In this document: positions 28,561 to 37,790 of the stretch, one piece after another
Position numbering within the stretch: the stretch's first letter is position 1
Layout: each line of letters begins with the position of its first letter
Assembly: GCA_035268985.1 (NCBI GenBank)
Contig: DATFJV010000078.1
Location: 7,378-71,377 of the forward strand
DNA: 64,000 nt
Origin: JAAYHV01 sp035268985
GTDB lineage: Bacteria; Bacillota; Clostridia; Peptostreptococcales; Anaerovoracaceae
Direction of reading: 5' to 3'
Notes under the pieces: model-generated
The model's database searches: none
What the model was told of the DNA's origin: nothing
The model's input: the letters and a program-made list of their open reading frames with translations, nothing else
Program-made: the position numbers and the translations under genes

Positions 28561-29571
28561 CTATAATAAATGTATATTAATTTCTTCACATTTTTTTATC
28601 ATATCATCTGGCCATACTGAAGTTTGTACTTCTCCTATATGAGCCTTCCTTAGAAAATACATGCACAATCTGCTTTGGCCAATACCTCCACCAATTGAGT
28701 ATGGTAAATCTCCATTTATAACACCTTTATGGAAAACTTGTTCTGCTCTATCTGATGAACCATCTATTTCTAATTGTCTTAACATTGTTTCACTGTCTAC
28801 TCTAATTCCCATAGATGAAACTTCAAAAGCCATATCTAATACATCATTCCATAATATAATGTCACCATTTAATTCCCAGTCGTCGTAATCCGGAGATCTT
28901 CCATCATGTTTTTCACCAGATTTTAGTTTGCCACCAATTTTCTTGATGAACACAGCCCCATACTCCTTTGTAATAAGGTCTTCTCTTTCTTTTGGAGTTT
29001 TATCTGGCCATCTATCCTCTAGCTCTTGAGTTGTAATGAATTTAATTTCATTAGGTAACTCAGTTTGTATATCACGATAAAGTCTATTTACATAATCCCC
29101 TAAATTTTTAATAGCATTATAAATCGTAACAACTGTTTCTTCTAAATATTCAATATTCCGTTGATCCTTTTTTATAACTTTTTCCCAATCCCATTGATCA
29201 ACATAAATTGAATGAAGATTATCAAGTTCTTCGTCTCTTCTAATAGCATTCATATCGGTATATATACCATTTTCTGGCTCAATACCATATTTACCAAGTG
29301 CCATCCTTTTCCATTTTGCTAGCGATTGAACTACTTCTACCTTTTTTTCGTCAATGTCGCCCAATGTGAATTCAACTCTTCTTTCAACGCCATTAAGATT
29401 GTCATTTAATCCAGTTTCTGGAAATACGAACAACGGTGCTGATACCCTTGTAAGCTTTAGCCCATAAGCTAATTCTTGTTGGAAATAATCTTTTATTTTT
29501 TTTATTCCCCTTTGTGTTTCTAGCAATCCCAACTTTGGTTGGTAATCCCTAGGTCTAATAATTTTACTCAT
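28561..29571 (-). CDS. asnA: Aspartate-ammonia ligase (asparagine synthetase A)
   Basis: 336 residues once the start is set at 29571, where GGGGG lies eight bases upstream and homologues begin (MSKIIRPRDYQPK). The enzyme makes asparagine from aspartate, ammonia and ATP; it is related to class II aspartyl-tRNA synthetases. Motifs: TRVSAPLFV, the SIYVDQWDWEK segment, and GGGIGQSRLCM near the C-terminus. The frame's 44 extra N-terminal codons overlap queH and are not part of the protein. Confidence 0.95.
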   Translation of the reverse strand: MSKIIRPRDYQPKLGLLETQRGIKKIKDYFQQELAYGLKLTRVSAPLFVFPETGLNDNLNGVERRVEFTLGDIDEKKVEVVQSLAKWKRMALGKYGIEPENGIYTDMNAIRRDEELDNLHSIYVDQWDWEKVIKKDQRNIEYLEETVVTIYNAIKNLGDYVNRLYRDIQTELPNEIKFITTQELEDRWPDKTPKEREDLITKEYGAVFIKKIGGKLKSGEKHDGRSPDYDDWELNGDIILWNDVLDMAFEVSSMGIRVDSETMLRQLEIDGSSDRAEQVFHKGVINGDLPYSIGGGIGQSRLCMYFLRKAHIGEVQTSVWPDDMIKKCEEINIHLL

Positions 29572-29584
29572 AATCGTTTCCCCC

Positions 29585-30247
29585 TTATATATTTTTATTT
29601 CTCTTAGAGTAATCACAGCCACAATAATCCTGTCTATAAAGATTATATTTTTTTGATAGCTCAATACTTCTTTGGAATCCACCTTTTTTCTTAAAGTTCT
29701 CATCCAAATATGGAATATTTAATGATTCCGATAAATTATTCCCTATCGAAGATATCGCCTCGTAGTTTTTATGAGGACTTATAGTAAGTGTAGTTGCAAA
29801 TGTATCTTTCTCCAAAGCTTTGGCTACTTCTGCAGTTCTTTCAAGTCTTAATCTAAAACAAATATTGCATCTAAATCCACCTTCTGGCTCATTCTTTAAA
29901 TCAGATGTTAAATTAATAAAGCACTCTGGGTTATATTCACCTTCTATATAGTCTATGAAATACTCTTTTCTGTATTCAATATTAAATTCTTCAATAAACT
30001 TTAATTGGCTATCTCTTCTTCTATAATATTCTTCTGGATCCATAATATTTGGATTGTAAAAAAATACAGTAATGTTATATAACGGTGCTAATTTTTCTAT
30101 AACAGCTGTGCTGCATGGCCCGCAACAACTATGTAAAAGTACACTAGGTTTATTGGACTCTAAATTAGTTTCAGATATATTCCCATATGTAGCATTATAT
30201 TCCAATTCATTTCTTCCAGTGTATAGTCCTTCTGTAATAATTTTCAT
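29585..30247 (-). CDS. queH: Epoxyqueuosine reductase QueH
   Basis: 220 residues of the DUF208 family, the non-cobalamin epoxyqueuosine reductase that completes queuosine in tRNA. Cysteine motifs match: SCCGPCST near the N-terminus, CNICFRLR in the middle and YCGCDYS at the end, which bind a [4Fe-4S] cluster and a second iron. CGGAGG precedes the ATG. It leads an operon with asnA and priA. Confidence 0.92.
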   Translation of the reverse strand: MKIITEGLYTGRNELEYNATYGNISETNLESNKPSVLLHSCCGPCSTAVIEKLAPLYNITVFFYNPNIMDPEEYYRRRDSQLKFIEEFNIEYRKEYFIDYIEGEYNPECFINLTSDLKNEPEGGFRCNICFRLRLERTAEVAKALEKDTFATTLTISPHKNYEAISSIGNNLSESLNIPYLDENFKKKGGFQRSIELSKKYNLYRQDYCGCDYSKRNKNI

Positions 30248-30348
30248 AAAATTCCTCCGAAATACTATTCACATTTATAGCTAATTATTATATCATAAGT
30301 CTAAAGCGATTTGTACAATATTTATGTGAAAAGAAAGTAAAATTTATT

Positions 30349-31233
30349 ATGAAGAGATATTATTCAATAAATCAATACCTTAAAACCCAATTTGGAGCAA
30401 AAACCATCAAATTATCCTTAGATGGTGGCTTTTCATGCCCAAATCGAGATGGTAATAAAGGTTATGGAGGATGTCTATTTTGTTCGGAAAATGGCTCTGG
30501 TGAATTTGCATCCACAATACCAAAACAAATTGACCTTTTGTCCACAAAATGGCCCAATGCTAAGTACTTAGCATATTTCCAAAACCATACAAATACTTAT
30601 GCCCCTGTTAATGAACTCAGGGGAAAGTACTATGAAGCGCTTAACCATCCTTTAATTGAAGGAATAGTAATTGGTACTAGGCCTGACTGCATTGATTATG
30701 ATACGCTGAATCTACTAAAGGAAGTAAATGAAAATCATTTTATGTGGATGGAACTAGGACTTCAAACAACAAATTTAAAAACAATGGAATTTCTTAACCT
30801 TAAGTATGATATTAATGATTTCGATAACGCTATAAAAAAATTAGATTCAGAACATATTAAAACAGTTGTTCATGTAATACTCGGTCTTCCTGGAGAAACT
30901 GAAGAAGATATGTTTAATACCGTTAATTATGTTTGCAACAAGAAAGTTTTTGGTATTAAGTTACATATGCTTAACCTTGTAAAAAATTCTGAATTATCGA
31001 AGATAATGCCAAATTATACATCCTTTGATTCTATAGAGGAATATGCTGATTTAGTTATAAGGCTACTTGAGATAATTCCAAAGGATATAACCATTCATAG
31101 GCTTAGTGCAGATGCTCCAAGGTCAATACTAATATCACCTATATGGAGCTATAAGAAAAGAACTATACTAAATACTATAAATAATGAACTTAAAAAAAGA
31201 GACACTTATCAAGGCAAAAAAACAAGCGGTTAA
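30349..31233 (+). CDS. Radical SAM protein, TIGR01212 (YhcC-like) family
   Basis: 294 residues. The cluster-binding region has Cys residues in SCPNRDG and GGCLFC (C-x14-C-x2-C), the arrangement typical of TIGR01212/Elp3-like proteins, followed by YFQNHTNTYAP, GTRPDC and HVILGLPGET. It lies on the plus strand, divergent from queH. The biochemical role of this family is not firmly established; tRNA-related modification is suspected. Its 3' end overlaps a terminator serving the opposite strand. Confidence 0.9.
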   Translation: MKRYYSINQYLKTQFGAKTIKLSLDGGFSCPNRDGNKGYGGCLFCSENGSGEFASTIPKQIDLLSTKWPNAKYLAYFQNHTNTYAPVNELRGKYYEALNHPLIEGIVIGTRPDCIDYDTLNLLKEVNENHFMWMELGLQTTNLKTMEFLNLKYDINDFDNAIKKLDSEHIKTVVHVILGLPGETEEDMFNTVNYVCNKKVFGIKLHMLNLVKNSELSKIMPNYTSFDSIEEYADLVIRLLEIIPKDITIHRLSADAPRSILISPIWSYKKRTILNTINNELKKRDTYQGKKTSG

Positions 31234-31242
31234 AACCGCTTG
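31214..31242 (-). terminator. Terminator of the glucosaminidase gene
   Basis: Stem CAAGCGGTT/AACCGCTTG (31223-31231, 31234-31242), followed on the minus strand by seven T residues. It overlaps the last codons of the convergent radical SAM gene, so the two transcripts share it. Confidence 0.8.
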
Positions 31243-31249
31243 CCTTAAT

Positions 31250-34200
31250 TTATTCTTTATTCACAGTAATCTTATAAATCTTTTCTTTACCGCTTGAAGA
31301 TGTAATCTTTATTTCAAATACATTACTCCCACTAACTAACTCCCTATTACCAATTCCTTGAACAATACTATCCATTGAATTTGCAATAGCTTTAAGTTCA
31401 ATACTATCCGCATTGCATGTTACTGAATATTCCAAAACATCTTTATCAAAGCTTTGATCCATATTATAACCAACTACTTCTAAATTACTTAAATAGCAGT
31501 TATTATTACCACTACTATTAGGTTTTTCATATGGTTCAATTTGCATATCCTTATAAACTGGTATTATAAATGCTAATTGCTCATCTATTATACCAAGTTC
31601 TTCATATTGTGATTTTACAGCACCTGCTTCTTGAAGTGGCGCAGTTATATTAGTCATGTATTGATGTGTAGCAACATTACTTAATCCGTTGTCCACATTG
31701 AACTTTTGAGTATATATCGAATTTTGATTATTATTTATATAACCATTTGAAATAAATTGTGCTCCACCCAAAACACTAGTCTTCTTATCATTCCAAGGTC
31801 GTTGGTAAGTACTACCTGTAGCAGCCCAATATAGACCTTTAGCAGCTGGATTAGAGCAACTTGTCGCTCCTATGTTATATGGATTATATATTCCGCTATA
31901 TGTACTACTGCCATATGTAAATGTAACACCTGATATAGCATATCCTGTGCCTCCACCTGTTTCAACTTTTGCTCTTGCTGCTAAATGAACTGGACTAACT
32001 TCGTAAGTTCTTCCTGCTTCAATAAACCAAGATGCTTTAAAACCATTTTTATCTAATTGAGTTCCTGAAATTATCTTGTTTACTAGTTCTTCAGTTTGAT
32101 ATTCTTCGTGATATGATAAATCTTCAAACATGTATATATCATCTGAATTAATGAAATTTCTTGGATCCATGTAATGTTGCACCGCCGATTCATCAGCTGT
32201 AAACCAACAACTAGCATCATGTGGTATATATTCACCTTTATCTAAAAGTTTACCTTTAGCAATTTTTAAATCACCTTGTAAGTCAAAATTAGGAGCATAT
32301 ACATAGGCATAATTATCATTGTATTCTATCTTATACCATTTCATTCCAGCACTATCAGTAACGTCCATTACTACATTTACTTCATCCCCAACTTGGTATT
32401 TCCCAAGTATATTCATTGACGTTCCAGCGCCTTCTCTTATATTAGTAGAATGGTTAGCCACTGCTATTTCACTATGATAAGCCTCCCCATACACGTTCGA
32501 AGCTTTAACATAACCGGATTTCCCATTAAATTCTACCTCATACCATATATAACCTTTTGAAGTGCTCGTGCTTGAAGTATATGTTTCATTTAATATATTA
32601 AATTCACCATTATTGTATATGAAAATACTATTTGCACTGCCATTTACTTTAGTCTTGGCATATTGTCCAAATATATAGTCTCCATCAGCAACTGATTTAT
32701 ATGATTCAGGATAAATTTCATGAATTAAGCTAGGGCTATAAGTACCAGGTTGAGACTCTTTATCGACTACTGTTTCAAAAGGTATATCTATCTGCTGCGC
32801 ATAAAATATCCAACTTGGGTGTTCAGCATGCATTTTTCTTAATTCTACCTTATAGCTTTCTGGGAATCCTTGTTCTTCAATAAACGTTTCAAACTCTTCA
32901 TTGGTCATATTAGGTTTTGTAGGTACATTTATTTCAGAATCACCGCTATTATTCCCAGAGCTTAGAGAAACATAATCAGCACTTACATAGTAATATCTAC
33001 TTCCTACTTTCACCTTATACCAAAGCTGATTATTATTACTCCTTGCTTTGGCAACTATATTTATAGTTTGACCTTCATTAAAAGTTCCTACTAAAGGCAT
33101 ACCTGTCCCTGCACCTTTTCTATAGTTTAAATTAGTTGTAGTAGTTCCTTGAATGTTTTCATATGACAAACCATCAATAAAATCTGATCTCACATATTTA
33201 CTATCACTTTCATTCAATACTAGCCATATATATCTATCATCATATCTACTGCTACTTACAAATTTTTCTTCGTAAATCAATATCTCTTTGTTATTAATTA
33301 ATAAGCCAGCTATGCTATAGTTAATGCCTGGACCCTTTCTAATATTTAAGCCATATTTAGCATCAACGTTTCCTTTTGTTATAAGGCTATCAGCAGTTAC
33401 TACAACCTCTTCCTCTACTGGTTTATCCTCAATAGGAGTATTAGTTTCTTCTTCACTACTACTGTTTTCAAAATTTATGTATTTTGCATAAGCATAATAA
33501 TATTTATTACCTATTTTAACTTTGTACCAAAGGCCTCCTTTGCTATCATAAGCATCTCCAATTACTTCTACACTTGCTCCATTACTAAAAGTACCTGCAT
33601 ACTTCATTCCTACGCCAGCGCCCATTCTATAATTAAGCTTTGTTGTAGTAACCCCTGATTTTGTTTCATAACTATAATTATCAACATAATCAGACCTAAC
33701 ATATTTATTGTCAGCGCTACTAATATTTAACCATATATATTTATCGCTATAATTATAACTGCTAACAAATTTTTCACTATACACATTTATCTTCTCATTG
33801 TTGCTCAATCTACCTACTTTAGAATAGCTAGTGCTAGGACCTTTTCTTACATTAAGTCCAAAAATCGAATCAACATAGGCTTTATCATAATCTTCATTAG
33901 TATCAATATTTTCAGTAGCATCTTCTTCTTTAATATCTTCTGAATTGCTTTCATTACTTGAACTTAAACTAACATATTTTGAAGAGACATAGTAATAAGA
34001 ACTTCCTACTTTTACCTTATACCACAGTTCTCCTTTATTATTAAGCGCTTCACATGCAATATCTATACTTTTACCTTTATTGAAGGTCCCTATTCTACGC
34101 ATACCTGTGCCTGCACCAACTCTATAGTTCAAATCCACATTGGTCGTTCCTTTTACAGTATCGTAAACAACATTATCTATAAAATCCGATCTAACAAAAC

Positions 34201-34489
34201 TAGTTTTTGAGCTATTTATTGCAATCCAAATATTTGATTTGGAGCTACTTGAAGATGTAGTGAATCTCTCTTCATAAATATTAACTTTAGTATTATTATC
34301 CAAATCATCTTTTATGTCATAACTAATACTAGGGCCACTTCTTACATTAAGTCCTATTTTTGTATTCACATATCCATAATCACCTGCTGTTGTTCCATAA
34401 CTATAACTAAATGAATAAGTAATAATCATAGATAATATTAACAACACAGTTAAAATTATTCTATATGTTTTATTAACTAATGATTTCAT
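31250..34489 (-). CDS. Secreted multi-SH3b glucosaminidase (peptidoglycan hydrolase)
   Basis: 1079 residues with a signal peptide (lysine/arginine followed by a hydrophobic stretch, about 1-33). Three tandem copies of a two-domain SH3b unit of about 165 residues follow (starting near 38, 205 and 370, each with GLNVRSGP-like then LNYRxGAGxGM motifs). Next come the PESYKVELRKMHAEHPSW linker typical of these enzymes, one or two further SH3b-like domains near 630-720, a glucosaminidase catalytic domain (HLAARAKVETGGGTGY contains the expected Glu), and a C-terminal cadherin-like beta-sandwich. It should cleave cell-wall glycan strands, with the SH3b array binding the wall. Confidence 0.88.
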   Translation of the reverse strand: MKSLVNKTYRIILTVLLILSMIITYSFSYSYGTTAGDYGYVNTKIGLNVRSGPSISYDIKDDLDNNTKVNIYEERFTTSSSSSKSNIWIAINSSKTSFVRSDFIDNVVYDTVKGTTNVDLNYRVGAGTGMRRIGTFNKGKSIDIACEALNNKGELWYKVKVGSSYYYVSSKYVSLSSSNESNSEDIKEEDATENIDTNEDYDKAYVDSIFGLNVRKGPSTSYSKVGRLSNNEKINVYSEKFVSSYNYSDKYIWLNISSADNKYVRSDYVDNYSYETKSGVTTTKLNYRMGAGVGMKYAGTFSNGASVEVIGDAYDSKGGLWYKVKIGNKYYYAYAKYINFENSSSEEETNTPIEDKPVEEEVVVTADSLITKGNVDAKYGLNIRKGPGINYSIAGLLINNKEILIYEEKFVSSSRYDDRYIWLVLNESDSKYVRSDFIDGLSYENIQGTTTTNLNYRKGAGTGMPLVGTFNEGQTINIVAKARSNNNQLWYKVKVGSRYYYVSADYVSLSSGNNSGDSEINVPTKPNMTNEEFETFIEEQGFPESYKVELRKMHAEHPSWIFYAQQIDIPFETVVDKESQPGTYSPSLIHEIYPESYKSVADGDYIFGQYAKTKVNGSANSIFIYNNGEFNILNETYTSSTSTSKGYIWYEVEFNGKSGYVKASNVYGEAYHSEIAVANHSTNIREGAGTSMNILGKYQVGDEVNVVMDVTDSAGMKWYKIEYNDNYAYVYAPNFDLQGDLKIAKGKLLDKGEYIPHDASCWFTADESAVQHYMDPRNFINSDDIYMFEDLSYHEEYQTEELVNKIISGTQLDKNGFKASWFIEAGRTYEVSPVHLAARAKVETGGGTGYAISGVTFTYGSSTYSGIYNPYNIGATSCSNPAAKGLYWAATGSTYQRPWNDKKTSVLGGAQFISNGYINNNQNSIYTQKFNVDNGLSNVATHQYMTNITAPLQEAGAVKSQYEELGIIDEQLAFIIPVYKDMQIEPYEKPNSSGNNNCYLSNLEVVGYNMDQSFDKDVLEYSVTCNADSIELKAIANSMDSIVQGIGNRELVSGSNVFEIKITSSSGKEKIYKITVNKE

Positions 34490-34501
34490 TTAAACCTCCA
34501 T

Positions 34502-35086
34502 TTATTCATCAGGCCCTAACCTTCCATCGTTATAATGTTTTCTACAAAGTGAAATATATAAATCATTACCACCAACTAAAATCTGATCACCCTGCTTTAC
34601 TATTTGACCATCAACAATTCTTGCAACCATTGTTGCCTTTCTTCCGCACCAACAAATTGTTTTAATTTCTTCTATTTTGTCAGCATATACTAACATATAG
34701 TATGAACCCTCGAACAGCTCATTTTTGAAATCATTCTTTAGTCCATATGCAAGCACTGGAACATCGAAGCTATCGACTATTTCAACTAGTTCTTGAACAT
34801 GATGCTTCTTAAGAAATTGACATTCATCAACTAAAATACAATCAATTTTTTTCTTTGCATCTTCCCTTAAATATACTTCTAAAACATTCGTATCTTCACT
34901 ACATACTAAAGCTTCTCTTTGTAATCCTATCCTAGATTTAATAGTTCCTCTACCATATCTGTCGTCTACAGAAGGCACTAAACACATTACATTTTTACCA
35001 CGTTCTTCATAATTATATGCTACTTTTATCAATTCAATTGACTTACCAGCATTCATCGTACTATATCGATAATATAACTGTGACAT
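34502..35086 (-). CDS. tdk: Thymidine kinase, type II
   Basis: 194 residues. P-loop STMNAGKS near residue 9, Walker B VDECQFL, the zinc cysteines in CWCGRK and CRKHY, and the lasso region with GGNDLYISLCRKHY. It phosphorylates thymidine in the salvage pathway. The SD is weak (AAGG). A perfect consensus promoter lies 38 bp upstream of the start. Confidence 0.95.
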   Translation of the reverse strand: MSQLYYRYSTMNAGKSIELIKVAYNYEERGKNVMCLVPSVDDRYGRGTIKSRIGLQREALVCSEDTNVLEVYLREDAKKKIDCILVDECQFLKKHHVQELVEIVDSFDVPVLAYGLKNDFKNELFEGSYYMLVYADKIEEIKTICWCGRKATMVARIVDGQIVKQGDQILVGGNDLYISLCRKHYNDGRLGPDE

Positions 35087-35123
35087 AAATTTTACCTTTT
35101 TTCCATATTTTAAATACGTTTAA

Positions 35124-35152
35124 ATTATATATCAAATACAGTAAAATGTCAA
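35124..35152 (-). promoter_or_regulatory. Consensus sigma-A promoter of tdk
   Basis: On the minus strand: TTGACA (35147-35152), exactly 17 bp, TATAAT (35124-35129). This matches the sigma-A consensus at all 12 positions. Confidence 0.88.
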
Positions 35153-35578
35153 GTATATCAAGCCTTAGAGAACTTTTATTCACATATGTACGTTCGTTGG
35201 ATTTTTTAATCATTAATTTACAGATAATGAAAAGCGTATACCTTAATATACAATCATATATACTAGCTGAGCCGTTAGTATATTCTGTACATAAATGGGA
35301 CTATCTCCCGCCACACCACAAAGTGCATTAAATTATTACCCATTAAATTTATCTTCTACGTTCAAATCGCATAGTTCTTTTAGTATTTTCAATATCCTTG
35401 TTTATTTAATTATGCGCCTTTGATGCTTTGCTTACAACGAAGGTTAGCATTTATTTATTATACTAAAAAAGCACCTAAGCATTGCTATTTCAATGATTAC
35501 GCACCTATGCACTTATCAGATTAATTGTTTGACTATACTCTTAAAATATTTTTCAATAACAAATTCTCAAAAAATAAA
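35153..35578. other. Intergenic region without recognised genes
   Basis: About 425 bp between the tdk promoter and the last tRNA gene of the array. It is AT-rich, with no credible ORF, no clear hairpin-plus-T-run terminator for the tRNA transcript, and no repeat that I can match elsewhere in the window. It may hold the processing and termination signals of the tRNA operon. Confidence 0.5.
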
Positions 35579-35654
35579 TGGTGCCCAGACTCGGAATCGA
35601 ACCAAGGACACAGGGATTTTCAGTCCCTTGCTCTACCAACTGAGCTATCTGGGC
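35579..35654 (-). tRNA. tRNA-Phe (GAA)
   Basis: Acceptor GCCCAGA/TCTGGGC, anticodon loop CTGAAAA, CCA encoded. Last gene of the fifteen-tRNA array. Confidence 0.96.
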
Positions 35655-35732
35655 ATTACACTTACATTTATTGTTTGTTCTTTAAGAATTTTATATTTCT
35701 TGCTTTTAGTGCTTAAATTATTATTTATTATA

Positions 35733-35809
35733 TGGTGGGCCATCGGGGACTTGAACCCAGGACCTGCCGGTTATGAGCCGGACGCTCTGACCAACTGAGC
35801 TAATGGCCC
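35733..35809 (-). tRNA. tRNA with CAT anticodon (elongator Met or Ile2)
   Basis: Acceptor GGGCCAT/ATGGCCC, anticodon loop CTCATAA, CCA encoded. G1-C72 excludes the initiator. The CAT anticodon fits elongator Met, or Ile2 if lysidine-modified. Two stem mismatches are visible (27-43 and 50-64, both T/C). Confidence 0.88.
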
Positions 35810-35821
35810 ACGTCAAATAAA

Positions 35822-35898
35822 TGGTCGGGGTGGCAGGATTTGAACCCGCGGCCCACTGGTCCCAAACCAGTTGCGCTACCAAACTGCGCTACACCCCG
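35822..35898 (-). tRNA. tRNA-Pro (TGG)
   Basis: Anticodon loop TTTGGGA, acceptor CGGGGTG, full cloverleaf arms, CCA encoded. Confidence 0.96.
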
Positions 35899-35912
35899 TT
35901 ATTAAATTTTAT

Positions 35913-35988
35913 TGGCAGGGGCAGTAGGATTTGAACCCACGGCACGTGGTTTTGGAGACCACTGCTCTACCAACTGAGCTATGCCCCT
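35913..35988 (-). tRNA. tRNA-Trp (CCA)
   Basis: Anticodon loop CTCCAAA, acceptor AGGGGCA, discriminator G, CCA encoded. Confidence 0.96.
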
Positions 35989-35990
35989 AT

Positions 35991-36085
<95 letters not shown>

Positions 36086-36097
36086 ATGCTAGGCTAA

Positions 36098-36186
<89 letters not shown>

Positions 36187-36209
36187 AATGGATTCATGAT
36201 AAAAATAAA

Positions 36210-36285
36210 TGGTGACCCATCGGAGATTCGAACTCCGGACACCTTGATTAAAAGTCAAGTGCTCTGCCAACTGAGCTAATGGGTC
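36210..36285 (-). tRNA. tRNA-Lys (TTT)
   Basis: Anticodon loop CTTTTAA, acceptor GACCCAT, CCA encoded. Confidence 0.96.
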
Positions 36286-36289
36286 ATTT

Positions 36290-36364
36290 TGGCTGGGGTA
36301 GCAGGACTCGAACCTACGAATGACGGAGTCAAAGTCCGTTGCCTTACCGCTTGGCTATACCCCA
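36290..36364 (-). tRNA. tRNA-Gln (TTG)
   Basis: Anticodon loop CTTTGAC, acceptor TGGGGTA, CCA encoded. Confidence 0.96.
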
Positions 36365-36386
36365 TAGTCTGGTCTTGCTAAAAAAA

Positions 36387-36463
36387 TGGTGAGCCCAAAG
36401 GGATTCGAACCCCTGACACACGGCTTAGAAGGCCGTTGCTCTATCCAACTGAGCTATGAGCCC
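36387..36463 (-). tRNA. tRNA-Arg (TCT)
   Basis: Anticodon loop CTTCTAA, acceptor GGGCTCA, CCA encoded. Confidence 0.96.
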
Positions 36464-36486
36464 ACAATAAATTAATAAAATTATTA

Positions 36487-36560
36487 TGGAGCGGATGATG
36501 AGAATCGAACTCACGCTATCAGCTTGGAAGGCTGAAGTTCTACCATTGAACTACATCCGC
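36487..36560 (-). tRNA. tRNA-Gly (TCC)
   Basis: Anticodon loop CTTCCAA, acceptor GCGGATG, CCA encoded. Confidence 0.96.
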
Positions 36561-36564
36561 ATTT

Positions 36565-36639
36565 TGGAGCGGAAGACGAGATTCGAACTCGCGACCCTCG
36601 CCTTGGCAAGGCGATGCTCTACCCCTGAGCCACTTCCGC
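36565..36639 (-). tRNA. tRNA-Gly (GCC)
   Basis: Anticodon loop TTGCCAA, acceptor GCGGAAG, CCA encoded. Second glycine isoacceptor, separated from the first by four bases. Confidence 0.96.
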
Positions 36640-36643
36640 ATTT

Positions 36644-36728
36644 TGGTCGAGGGAGAAGGATTCGAACCTTCGAAAGCTCAGCTAACGGATTTACAGTCCG
36701 CCCCCTTTGGCCACTCGGGAATCCCTCG
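36644..36728 (-). tRNA. tRNA-Tyr (GTA)
   Basis: Class II variable arm, anticodon loop CTGTAAA, acceptor CGAGGGA, CCA encoded. Confidence 0.96.
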
Positions 36729-36737
36729 AAATCTTAT

Positions 36738-36812
36738 TGGAGCTGATGGAGGGAATCGAACCCCCAACCTGCTGATTACAAATCAGCTGCTCTACCGTTG
36801 AGCCACATCAGC
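36738..36812 (-). tRNA. tRNA-Thr (TGT)
   Basis: Anticodon loop TTTGTAA, acceptor GCTGATG, CCA encoded. Confidence 0.96.
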
Positions 36813-36821
36813 GTATTAAAT

Positions 36822-36898
36822 TGGCGACCTGGATCGGGCTCGAACCGACGACCTCCAGCGTGACAGGCTGGCATTCTAACCAACTGAACTACCAGGCC
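36822..36898 (-). tRNA. tRNA-Asp (GTC)
   Basis: Anticodon loop CTGTCAC, acceptor GGCCTGG, CCA encoded. Confidence 0.96.
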
Positions 36899-36908
36899 AA
36901 TTATTCAA

Positions 36909-36984
36909 TGGTGGGCGTAATAGGGCTCGAACCTATGACCCCCTGCTTGTAAGGCAGGTGCTCTCCCAGCTGAGCTATACGCCC
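36909..36984 (-). tRNA. tRNA-Val (TAC)
   Basis: Anticodon loop CTTACAA, acceptor GGGCGTA, CCA encoded. First gene of the array, just after the promoter. Confidence 0.96.
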
Positions 36985-37011
36985 TTAACTATCAGGCTGA
37001 CACATTTGATA

Positions 37012-37040
37012 ATTATACACGAACACTGTGTTCATGTCAA
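37012..37040 (-). promoter_or_regulatory. Consensus promoter of the tRNA array
   Basis: Minus strand: TTGACA (37035-37040), 17 bp, TATAAT (37012-37017), a 12/12 match to sigma-A consensus, with transcription expected to start near 37005, about 20 bp before tRNA-Val. The spacer contains the palindrome GAACACTGTGTTC (37021-37033). Confidence 0.9.
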
Positions 37041-37093
37041 GATTTTTTTGCTGTTACTTAAGTATTATTTTTCCCCCAACTACCTCATAAAAT

Positions 37094-37111
37094 GCCACTT
37101 ATTTAAGTGGC
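37094..37111 (-). terminator. Hairpin after the yigZ gene
   Basis: GCCACTT/AAGTGGC stem with a four-base loop, followed on the minus strand by ATTTTATG. The U-tract is weak, so termination may be partial and some readthrough into the tRNA array is possible. Confidence 0.5.
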
Positions 37112-37154
37112 GAAAATTATAATACCATAACCACATTTCTTTGTCAATAAGTTT

Positions 37155-37790
37155 TTAAGTATTTGTAGGTGTCTTGATAAATATATTTTCTATATTACTA
37201 ATATATAAATTCCCAGCTGTAATATTAGTTAAAATATCGATTATTTCATCAAATTTTTCTTCTATTACGCTTATCTTAATATTAACTTTATCGGTGTATT
37301 TGATTTCAATTATTTTAAATAAACCTTCTTGTTCTATATTTTGTATTTTGCTTAAAAACGTATAATCGGTTTTTATTATTGCTGCTTTATTGGAAATAAC
37401 ATCAGCAATTAAAGCTTCCCCCACGGCTTCTTGTGCAACCTTGGTGTATGCTCTAACCAAACCTCCAGTACCTAGCTTTATTCCACCAAAATATCTTGTA
37501 ACAACTATTACCACATTTGTTACCCCCCTTGAAACTAGCATGTTGACTAAAGGCGCACCAGCCGTTCCTTGGGGTTCTCCATCATCACTAGCCCACTGTA
37601 TATTGAATTTGTCCCCAATTACAATAGCAGGGACATTATGAGCAGCATCTCTATGCTTTTTTTTAATGATAGAGATAAATTCATCAGCACATTCTTTGCT
37701 CTCAACGGGTTTAATATATGCTATAAACCTAGACTTGTTTATAACTTCCTCGTATACAGCTTCATTCATGACCGTACTAAACAATTTCAT
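37155..37790 (-). CDS. YigZ/IMPACT family protein (UPF0029)
   Basis: 211 residues with the N-terminal UPF0029 domain (NKSRFIAYIKPVES, DGEPQGTAGAP, VVTRYFGGIKLGTGGLVRAY) and a C-terminal DUF1949 ferredoxin-like domain. Its eukaryotic relative IMPACT binds the translation regulator GCN1; the bacterial role is not settled. The start lies within the last codons of hflX (14-bp overlap), so it is coupled to that gene. Confidence 0.9.
   Translation of the reverse strand: MKLFSTVMNEAVYEEVINKSRFIAYIKPVESKECADEFISIIKKKHRDAAHNVPAIVIGDKFNIQWASDDGEPQGTAGAPLVNMLVSRGVTNVVIVVTRYFGGIKLGTGGLVRAYTKVAQEAVGEALIADVISNKAAIIKTDYTFLSKIQNIEQEGLFKIIEIKYTDKVNIKISVIEEKFDEIIDILTNITAGNLYISNIENIFIKTPTNT

Noticed and set aside
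37021..37033. LexA (SOS) box in the tRNA promoter
   Set aside because: The Gram-positive LexA consensus has four bases between GAAC and GTTC; here there are five. It is listed as an unassigned palindrome.
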